Source: Theocolax elegans (taxonomy: Eukaryota > Arthropoda > Insecta > Hymenoptera > Cerocephalidae). From it: a DNA stretch of 64,000 nt. The notes beneath the pieces were generated by a model. The model was not told the DNA's origin, did not search any database, and saw only the letters and a list, made by a program, of their open reading frames with translations. The position numbers and the translations under genes are program-made. Location: the NCBI GenBank assembly GCA_026168455.1, contig CM047430.1, forward strand, positions 26,430,735-26,494,734. Reading direction: 5' to 3'. Positions 56,097-64,000 of this stretch are shown in pieces (within the stretch, counting starts at the first letter, position 1; each line of letters starts with the position of its first letter).

Positions 56097-57742
56097 TTAT
56101 TTAGCACAGACATTTCATTTTTTAATTAATGATTTCATTTTTTAATAATTGATGATGAAAAGACGATTTTTTTACTGCAATATAGCAATAATATTATCCT
56201 TATAAATAGACTATAAAAGCAGTAAAATTTACTTAAAATTTGTATATTTACGTAGATTAGTAAATCTTGTAGAAAGTGGATCTAAAATTTTTAATTTTGA
56301 TACATTAACTATTATTTAAAGAAAATAATTATTGTGTCAACTAATTAAACTCATTATTCCTATATTGAAGATTATCTTTATGATTTCATTATCCTTGATA
56401 GTACATTTTTACAAAGCTGTAAAAATACAATAAAAAGCAAATAAACAAATTTTTATAAATTTTTGTATGTTAATTCTATAGTATAAACTTGAGCTACATT
56501 TATAAACTATTTGTGCAACATTTAATAAAAACTTATGATAATATTACGTTATAAAATCCAAATTTCTGAAAGTGTGTCTTGCATTTGTCCCAAACTTTTT
56601 CCCTAAAAAATTGTCATGAATTTAAAGTTTTGCTAAAGTTTTCCGAAAGTTTATCCTAAACTTATATCAAGTTTACTATACTTGGATAGTGCTGGACTTC
56701 AAGTTTGGGAAAGTCTCATGGCACAATTTGCGCCAAACTTAATATAAAGATAAACTTGTGCCAAAGTTGGCCCAAACTTCCCGATTTTTACGCGGGAATG
56801 CCCTAAGAATAATAATAATATAAAATCAAAGGGTGTTTTAATTGGAGAATAATAAAATACATTTATTATTGTAATTATGTGTATTATAAAATAGCTAATA
56901 ATAAATTTAACAAATAAGTGAGATTATTATTACCTATTATTAATATATTATATTTACCTAAACTTTGAAAATGGAAAAATACATCTTACAACTTTATAAC
57001 TTCATATACTTTAAATCTTTTCCTAATAATTAATGGTGATAAAACAAAATAAATCTAAAATTTAAATCAACCGAAGAAGAGTTAGCGTTATTAGATTGAA
57101 ATGTAACTTTTATAAATTGAAAAAGAATGATTGGCGAAAAGAAACTATAACCTCAAATTTAATAATAATAATCGTATTCTTGGTGGTGACTCAAGTAAAG
57201 CAGATAAAGCTATTACTCCTTGGAAGCCATAAGCAAATTTCTGCTTGGGGCTAATAAGCAGTATTTAACGAATGCACCGGGGACCACAGCAGAAACTGCT
57301 TTGTAACCAAGTATTAATTACATTATTTACCGAAAGCAGAAATCTCTTTGCTGTTTATGGTGGATGATTATGAGCTTTTTGTCACTCGAAAAAAACGAGT
57401 AAATTATTTTACTCAAAATAAAGCGATAATTACAAGTTTTGACGCGAAAACTGTTTATTTGTTAAATAACTTATAGTATTACTGTTATAAGTGGAAAAAT
57501 CACTCGAATATTTTTAGAGAGTACCTTTTAAATATAAAAAAAATCGTATCTTTTACTTTTTCGTAATAAATCCTTTTTAGTCATGATCCATTACATGGAA
57601 ATATCTTATATGTTCACCATTGTAAAAAATGTAACTAATAAATAATGACTTATTTATACGTAAAATTATGTATATGTGCGTTTACACATAATAATCGAAT
57701 ATCTCCTAAAATTCTCACTGGATTATATTGTATAATGCAATA
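56097..57742. other. Non-coding DNA with an AAGTTT-rich MITE-like block
   Basis: 56570-56795 holds about ten copies of (C)AAACTT or its complement within 220 bp in both orientations, ending with a CCCGATTTTTACGCGGG hairpin at about 56779-56795. This is probably a decayed MITE. 57170-57370 has several CAGAAA/TTTCTGC phrases in both orientations. No gene supported. Confidence 0.5.
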
Positions 57743-57823
57743 TAAAAAATCTGAGGGGTTAGTTAGCTGTATAATAAGGGCTTACGCGCCTGATACTTGC
57801 GTCCAGGCGCTATCGCGCCTTTT
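57743..57823. repeat. Dispersed double-hairpin repeat, copy 2
   Basis: Matches 29427-29509. The first stem is kept as GCGCCTG with CAGGCGC although the loop has changed, and the second stem GGCGC/GCGCC is unchanged. Confidence 0.7.
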
Positions 57824-57909
57824 AATATCCTCTCTACCAACAAACGCAATAATTAATAATAAATCTGTAAATAAAAAGAGAGACACTCCTTTATTTATCA
57901 ATAATCTAG

Positions 57910-58074
57910 CTAATTGTGGGCTGAATTTGAAATTAAAATATTATTGCGCTTTCGAGAAAAGTCTTGCCAAAAAAGTGAACCTATCCTCAACAAGGTGGAA
58001 AGATTTGAAACTTTTGGTAATACTTTGCTCGAAATTGCAATAATATTTTAGATTCAAATTCAGCCCACAGTTAG
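57910..58074. repeat. 165-bp hairpin with 47-bp arms
   Basis: 57910-57956 pairs with 58028-58074 (CTAATTGTGGGCTGAATTTG and complement) with about 6 mismatches. Inner bases AGTCTTGCCAAAA and TTTTGGTAATACT extend the stem further. A foldback MITE is likely; a precursor-like RNA hairpin is the alternative. Confidence 0.85.
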
Positions 58075-58259
58075 ACTATGACAAATAATAATTAATTAAC
58101 AAACGTTGAGTACATATATGAAACCCCCTTTATCTTCCCCATAATTGAACAAGTATGCGGTTTTTATTCAGCAATATTGTTTGTGTATTTTCAAGTTGTG
58201 GTGTTATTTAATCCTTTGAGTGGCCTTACAGATTATAACGGCGAGGAGCGAAAAAAGAC

Positions 58260-58331
58260 GAACGACGGAATTCAAACGCATGGACTTTAGATTCCGAATC
58301 TCGTACTCTAACCATCGAGCTAACGTCCGCG
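58260..58331 (-). mobile_element. tRNA-like SINE or tRNA relic, second copy
   Basis: On the minus strand it reads GCGGACGTTAGCTCGATGG, the same A-box region as the copy at 42039-42112, then an irregular middle and GTCCATGCGTTTGAATTCCG as a weak B box, followed by T-rich sequence. Upstream flanks of the two copies are also loosely alike, so they are members of one family and not separate tRNA genes. Confidence 0.55.
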
Positions 58332-58404
58332 CTGCAATGCAACGCTTACATTAGTCGAAAAGTCTTATCGCTCACTCAATCTTTCGGTAGATTTGATAAT
58401 ATCT

Positions 58405-58515
58405 TGAAAATTTACAAGAAGAGGCCACATCTTCTGGAACACGGATCATTACCAAATTCTAGGATTTCTACTATAAAACATGAAGAAAGCTGGAATTTTA
58501 GTGTCCAATGCCCTT
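58405..58515 (-). repeat. Dispersed repeat, relative of 41625-41712
   Basis: Reverse complement resembles 41625-41712. Together with the nearby tRNA-like element it suggests an older composite repeat, but the two parts have different relative orientations at the two loci. Confidence 0.5.
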
Positions 58516-59179
58516 TTTTACAATAGATCTAACCAAATAAAAAAAATCCCGCCAAAAAAACCTTTGATTTTTAAAACAGTTACAGACGTATATATAAAAC
58601 AAATTTTTAAAAAAAGCTAAGATTTAGTAGATACGTTTTGAAAAAAAAAGATTAAATATCCTAATCTGATTAAAAGTTATGGATAAAATAAAAATTAAAC
58701 AAACTTTTATCGAAAATTTAACATTATAACTTGATGATTTCTTTAAGCCAAAATTGCGTCTAATTCTTATTTCTTTGATAACTTTTGAACAGGTTCACCA
58801 TCAACGCTCCCAAACGTCAATGCTCCCGCTAATCAGAGAGCAGTATCGCTTGACCGATCCCACCAATCGCACAAGAGATCGGAAAGAAAGGATGTACGGA
58901 AGAGGGGATAACGATACATTATTATTATTATTATGTATCAAGAAGCACATGTAGTTAAAATATGGCCGTAAGGGAAAGCTGAAATCACGTAAATATTTAC
59001 ATCACAGCTAATTGTCCGGCCGATTTTTTCGTTAAAATTTATTAATTAAAATTAATTGTTTACGTACGTAATTATTTCCAGAGACTAATAGTAATAATGA
59101 TAAAGTCTTAATATACTTATGTTATACAGGCTGTTTTTACCATTGACATCTTTTATGAGAGAAAGAGAGCGAGAGAGAT
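58516..59179. other. Non-coding DNA
   Basis: AT-rich with an (ATT)n run near 58918-58935 and an AGCACATGTAGTT phrase at about 58947 that also occurs in the LINE tail at 24.9 kb. A diverged copy of that tail may lie at 58785-58990. Confidence 0.4.
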
Positions 59180-62100
59180 AGATAGATAGATGATTTATTG
59201 GGTTTTTATGGGGTAGAAACCCCTTAAATACGAAAATATACAGTGCGTTGATATAAAATAAAATAACAAATAAAATTAACAATATAAAAATAACAATAAA
59301 AATAAAAGATATAAATAGAATGTAGTGGTATAACACATAAAAATAAAAACGCAAAAACAGAGTGGTATAAGAATATAAATAAAATTAATTAACAATATAA
59401 CGACGAGTAAAATAGCGCTGTATACAGATATTAAAATAATAAAATAAAATAAACAAATTACAAAGATTATATAAAATTGAATAAATAAATAAATAAAAAC
59501 TAAAAATTAAAAATTAAAAATAAAAAAATAAAAATTAAAAATTAAGTTTGCAAAACAAAGTAAAATATTGCGGCGTTTTTAATGTGCGGTAGTAACAGAG
59601 TCGCCAATCTCGCTTATTTCGCTTATTTCGCTTATATGGGAACGGATTATATTTTCATTTGTCACTCTTTCATCCCATGTTATGGAGTCGAGACGAATAA
59701 AGTGCTCAAAGACAAATAATTTGAAGGTGTTAAGGTGAGATGGATCAAATGATATGAAAGAAAGTGAGTGTAAATGTTTAGTGGCAGTGATGACGAATGA
59801 TTTGTGGAGTGACTCAATGCGAGGTGGTAAGTAGGTCAGCGGTTTAGGAGGATGGCGGGATGAAATGCGTTGTTCAGTTGAGCTATTGATTCTGATGAAG
59901 TGATCTGAAAGGTAATGTGGTGAGTTATGCGCCAAAATGCTGAATGATAAAGAGTTGATGAAAAATAGCCGTCTCTACTCCACTGATAACCAGCCCAGCT
60001 TCAGTCTATAGGGCGTCACATGATCGTATCTGCGTAAATTTCCCCATACAAATCTAACGCAAGCATTGAGTAGTCTCTGGAGCTTTAGATTTCTGGTCTG
60101 GTCCAAGTCGTTATAGACTGCACAGGCGTAGTCAAGTTGAGGCAAAATTAAAACTTCGACAAGATATTTACGGGTATTCCTAGAGAATACCCGTCTATGA
60201 AAACGTAGCGAACGTAAAATCCCGTGCACCCTCTGAGAAATAGCTAAGACGTGCTTGGACCAGTTAGGGGTGGGCAGCAACCAGACACCTAGTGGTATCA
60301 CTTGGTTTTCATAGTGGCGGTAATTGCTCAACAGCTTAACTCGCGGGACAGTGGTTAGGTCTATACACGAGACGTATGCCTTACTGCCCAGGATCATTAC
60401 TTTAGTTTTGTTTACATTTAAGTTTAAACCGTTTAGGGTAGCCCAAGATGTAACCGCGTTAGCATCATGTGTGATTCGCTGGACACCCAATTCGAATTCC
60501 CCCGGGGGAAAAGAGTAATAAACCTGAGCATCATCGGCATATATCATGTAATTACTAAATTCGAGTACTTCTGGAAGGTCGTTAAGAGGTACGCCCGAAT
60601 TTACCCCAAGCCAGTCGGAACAGACGCCCAACTCGTCCACCACTGCTTGCAAACGACCTACTAAGTAGTGAAAAAAAACAGTTCAATACCGTGTTTGAGC
60701 AACCTATATCACGCAGTTTAAGCAACAGAAAGCCGTATGGCACCGAGTCGAATGCCTTGGAGAAGTCGAACAGGACCAATATGGTGATCATGCGCGAGTC
60801 AATGGCCCTTCTGATGTCGTCGAGAACACCTAAGAGTGCAGTCTGCGTACTATGACCTCTGCGAAATCATGCTTGTCTGTCTATCAATTTATGATTTGTT
60901 TCCAAGTAATATGACAACTGTGAATGTACCAACCGTTCAAGCAATTTTGAGACCTCGCAGAGTTTGGCAATGGGTCTGGTGTCCGAGCATGATTCGATCC
61001 TGTTCGACTTCGCCAATGGAAAGAGTAAAGATTTCTTCCAACAGTCAGGAAAAAAACCGAGTGACAACATATCGTGGAATAGAGATGTAAGCTGTGGAGT
61101 TAATTGTGGTTCGAGCATTTTTAGCATCGCCATAGATAGCCCGTCGTTGAACTTCTAAGGAACTATTTGCATCAAATTCGAACCTGGACGGATTAGAGAG
61201 GTCGGAAACGGAGGAATAAAGTGAATTTAAAAAGAAAGGTGAAAGCAGAGGAACCCGATTAGAGATTGAAACATAGTGATTATTTAATTGCTGGGTGGTG
61301 AAAGTGTCCAATGGAGATGGGTTGGTCTTGGATCACAGTCCCAGGTTTTTCAATTCCCTCCATTAGCTTTCGGGTTTGCAGCATTTTTTAGTTTGTTTCT
61401 GAGGTAATTATATTTGTTGATATCGAGAAGATTTGAAATTCTGTTTCTTAATGATTTATATTCTTCGTAGTCCTCCATGCGGTTTGATGTTTTGAAAGTT
61501 TTAAATGCGATGTTCCTGGACTTAATAAGTCCTCTAACCTCTGCAGTCACCCATGGTTCAGATTTATTTCCGACAGTTATCAGTCTAGCCGGCGCAATGG
61601 TATCGAAAGCGGAAAGAGCTGATACCATGAGGTGAGATATGGAAGCTAAAAGGTGAGAGGATGAATCGTCGTGAGTATAATTATGATTATGAGGTAGTGA
61701 ATTATGATCGTAAGGAGAGAGTAATGAAATTTGTGATACCGAGCCGTTTGAATGAAAGTTATGAGCTGTGAATAATAAATTAGGTGAAGATATGTTGGGT
61801 GAATGACTGGGATGAGGTATGGAATATAAACTAGATGATGCCATGTTAAGTGAAATTGTGTGGTAAGTAGTGATAAATAGATTAGGTGATTGAGTGTAAG
61901 ATAGATGGTTGTTGGGAGAACAAGACAATAAGTTAGTCGAATTCAAATTAAAGTTCAAATTCAAATTCAAATTCAAATTCTGGTCAGGCAACTCTTGAGG
62001 ATTTGTAATATGAGGTTCAGACGAATATCGAGATAAGAGAGTTGTGTTGGAATTGTAAATGGAGTTGAATGTAATAGCCAGTTCATGGAGGTTGAAACCT

Positions 62101-62400
62101 TCCAAACCACGTGACCAGTACCTTTTTATTTTGGGCGGATTTCTGTTAATTAGTAGTTAAATTGCTATGAAGTCATGGCCCGCAGTAAAAGGGATTGTTG
62201 TTTAAAATAATGAAATTCAGGTAAAGGATCACTGATCAGGAAGAGATCAAGCCATGTGTGTGAAAAACCTAAAGATGTGACCGCATGATGAGTTGGTTCG
62301 GAGTCAATGAGTGATAAGTTGAGGGTTGTTATATTAGTTCTCATCATGTCTGCCGCGGCACTTGAGGACTTCATATCAATATTGAAGTTGAGGGGGTAAT
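59180..62400 (-). mobile_element. Jockey/CR1-type LINE, 5'-truncated
   Basis: Minus-strand LINE with the end of the endonuclease, a linker, reverse transcriptase and an AT-rich 3' region. The 3' end is next to a GATA-type tract (59178-59191). The 5' side ends in a low-complexity G-rich region near 62400-62460, so most of the endonuclease and all of ORF1 are missing. This is the ordinary 5' truncation of a LINE. Confidence 0.8.
59579..62374 (-). pseudogene. LINE ORF2: endonuclease end, reverse transcriptase
   Basis: Pieces in order on the minus strand. 62374-62165 is the endonuclease C-terminus (SLGFSHTWLDLFLISD). 62105-61350 is a linker with a long Ser/Asn/His-rich low-complexity part and a WVTAEVRGLIKSRN segment. 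61311-60867 holds the first RT motifs (LLFPLAKSN, ETNHKLIDRQ). 60791-60582 has FDFSKAFDSV with the first catalytic Asp. 60652-59975 has YMIYADDAQVYYS with the catalytic YADD. 59935-59579 is the C-terminal tail. Stops and frameshifts separate the pieces, so it is dead, although the catalytic aspartates remain. The clade is inferred from motif style. Confidence 0.8.
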
Positions 62401-62470
62401 TAGGGTAGGGTAATGGTGGAGGAGGTAATTGGGGGGGGGGTAATGGTGGTGGTACCAGTTAACCGATTCA

Positions 62471-62556
62471 CTGGTATTGTGTCATATATGTACAAATTAT
62501 TTTCTTCCCAATACTGGTAATGTATCACATATGTACAAATTAGATTTTTGTCTGAT
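62471..62556. repeat. 43-bp direct repeat, two units
   Basis: CTGGTATTGTGTCATATATG at 62471 and CTGGTAATGTATCACATATG at 62514, each followed by TACAAATTA. A short G-run with TAATGGTGG phrases lies just upstream (62400-62455). Confidence 0.8.
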
Positions 62557-62978
62557 TTTGACAGCGGTTTTGCACGTACTAGGGGTGTTTTACTCCATCT
62601 GCTCGCTACAGATATTGAACACGTATAACGATATTTATGGATTTATAATTGTACATGCCTTGCAGTTTGTAAAAATTTTATGTACAAAGGATTCTTTTTG
62701 AACAGTATCAATGCATTCATAAAACCTAATTATCCTAGATAATGATATTTGGAATATCTGAAAAAATAATTTTACCTTCATGATTAGCTGGTGAAAATAT
62801 CACGTCCCCAGAGTGTACCAACGAGGAGGTTACGGAAGGATTTTACACTCCACTTTTTCGTTTTTTTTTATTTTATTTTTTTTGTTTTTTCGTTTTTTTG
62901 TATTTGTTTTTTGTTTTTTTAGTTTTGAATTTTGTATTTTTTTTTATTTTCCTATATTCTATTGAATCTTCATTCTCA
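62557..62978. other. AT-rich DNA downstream of the transposase
   Basis: Contains a long T-rich run with G interruptions at 62860-62950. On the minus strand this is the region after the transposase stop, where a piggyBac terminal repeat would be expected; I could not pick out one. Confidence 0.4.
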
Positions 62979-64000
62979 TTATTCCATATGCTCTCGGGTG
63001 TGATATATTTTAAAACATGGTGTAACACATAATGGAACATCATTGCAATTTTCACACTTATAATGAACTAACTTTGTTTTTTTATATCTGTAGCATAAAA
63101 TGCATCGCTTTCTCTCAGATTTATTTTCTCCGATTAGTGTAGGAAAATGAGGCTCTGCAAATCTAGTCGGATTTTCATTGGAAAAACGAGGATTACTCTG
63201 AGAATTATGTTTGCAATGATATTTTACCAAATCTCTAACTAATTGTTTGCGAAAGTCTAAAAATGTTATTTTAATATCATTATGCAGGATTTTATATACA
63301 ACAAATGAATTAAAAATTGTCATATCAATCAAATGGAAAAAAGTTTTGATATACCATTTTTTTGATTTTCTTATTATTTCGGAAGAACTTGTACATTGAT
63401 CGGATAAATCAACGCCACCCATGTTATTATAATCTATAACAATATTTGGTTTCTGCTTATTTTCTTTAGATCGATAATCTATTTTATTTGTAGTTATTAT
63501 TTCAGGGGAATGTATGGTTGAAAGCATATTCACAATTTTTTTATTTTTCCAAGATATAAAAGTCATTATAGGAGAACTAAAAACTTTCATCTCACCTTTT
63601 TTCAATTTTTTGTAATCTATTTTTGGAATATGCATTCGGTTCGATCTAACTGTTCCACAAGCATTCACCTTTTTTTGATGCAATTTAGCGAATAGTTTGC
63701 GTGAAGTGTACCAGTTATCAATATACAAGGTACGGTCTTGTCCGACTAAATCACCAAGCAATTCTAATACCATTTCACCTGAACTACCGAGTAAGGATTT
63801 ATCTACAGTGTTTTCCTTATCTTTTCCTTCATAAATCTTATAATTATAAATGTATCCGTTTTCAGAATCACAGGTTTCATAAAATTTTAATCCGAATCGA
63901 GCCCGTTTGTTTCTTTGAAATTGTTTGAAAGATAGCCTTCCTGTCCATTTCATCAGAGACTCGTCAATTGAAATTTTATTGCCTGGTCGGTAAATACTTT
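62979..64000 (-). CDS. piggyBac-type transposase (5' end beyond window)
   Basis: An unbroken minus-strand frame, at least 340 codons, running off the window edge. The first catalytic Asp is in ISIDES at 63963-63965, upstream of the first methionine in view (63953). Counting from that methionine, the second Asp is residue 79 in YIDNWYTS and the third is residue 182 in NMGGVDLSDQ. This is the D-D-D triad of piggyBac (DDE_Tnp_1_7). A cysteine-rich, RING/PHD-like C-terminal domain follows at about 280-318 (RCILCYRYKK, CENCNDVPLC). No stops are seen, so it may be active or recently so. It would cut and paste at TTAA sites; the TTAA-flanked elements at 10.2, 28.9 and 31.9 kb are possible clients. 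Confidence 0.9.
   Translation of the reverse strand, partial: SIYRPGNKISIDESLMKWTGRLSFKQFQRNKRARFGLKFYETCDSENGYIYNYKIYEGKDKENTVDKSLLGSSGEMVLELLGDLVGQDRTLYIDNWYTSRKLFAKLHQKKVNACGTVRSNRMHIPKIDYKKLKKGEMKVFSSPIMTFISWKNKKIVNMLSTIHSPEIITTNKIDYRSKENKQKPNIVIDYNNMGGVDLSDQCTSSSEIIRKSKKWYIKTFFHLIDMTIFNSFVVYKILHNDIKITFLDFRKQLVRDLVKYHCKHNSQSNPRFSNENPTRFAEPHFPTLIGENKSERKRCILCYRYKKTKLVHYKCENCNDVPLCVTPCFKIYHTREHME

Overview
This is a stretch of nuclear DNA from an animal, most likely an insect and probably a hymenopteran such as an ant. It is AT-rich, has no bacterial-style operons, and is packed with transposable elements of types common in insect genomes: BEL/Pao, Ty3/Gypsy and Ty1/Copia LTR elements, R1-like and Jockey/CR1-like LINEs, piggyBac, a tnp2-like DNA transposon, a tyrosine-recombinase element, SINEs and MITEs. 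The species is inferred from this element mix only; no conserved host gene fixes it. Almost every long reading frame belongs to a mobile element, and most are broken. I found no complete host gene. The best candidate is a decayed multi-exon gene at 53.5-55.5 kb.

Layout. 1-6.6 kb: two tandem copies of a 3.38-kb unit carrying a dead tyrosine-recombinase exon, a 5S-rRNA-related SINE with its target-site duplication, and a tRNA-type SINE. 6.6-10.6 kb: mostly non-coding, with a GC-rich LTR-like island and a 140-bp piggyBac-type MITE. 10.6-22.2 kb: an old Ty3/Gypsy element (gag, protease, reverse transcriptase, RNase H, integrase) split in its integrase by a young BEL/Pao element at 14965-20011. 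That element has two 1282-bp LTRs with no difference I could see and a GTCTT target-site duplication, but has lost all of pol after the protease. 20.8-23.0 kb: a 1.08-kb tandem duplication spanning the gypsy 3' end and the start of a tnp2-like transposon, which continues to 24.7 kb. 24.8-26.7 kb: a LINE/SINE tail, an (AAT)n tract and the 5' part of an R1-like LINE.

28.2-34.5 kb: a second 5S-type SINE, a TTAA-flanked MITE, a minisatellite, then two 1.5-kb foldback elements back to back, 10 bp apart in TA repeats. The first contains another, nearly perfect, foldback. 36-39 kb: a decayed gag-bearing retroelement on the minus strand. 39-48 kb: AT-rich DNA with small MITEs and minisatellites. 48.3-52.3 kb: a Gypsy/Copia chimera duplicated in tandem (1545-bp period) and followed by the rest of the Copia element. 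52.4-53.3 kb: three adjacent inverted-repeat elements, one enclosing a small reading frame. 53.5-55.5 kb: the decayed multi-exon gene. 55.6-58.4 kb: MITEs and hairpins. 59.2-62.4 kb: a decayed LINE on the minus strand. 63-64 kb: an open piggyBac-type transposase frame that runs off the window edge.

The genes do not form a pathway. The window reads as a nest of insertions of different ages. The BEL element, the inner foldback at 31.9 kb, the 1545-bp duplication and the piggyBac frame look youngest; the gypsy, tyrosine-recombinase, LINE and 36-39 kb elements look oldest.
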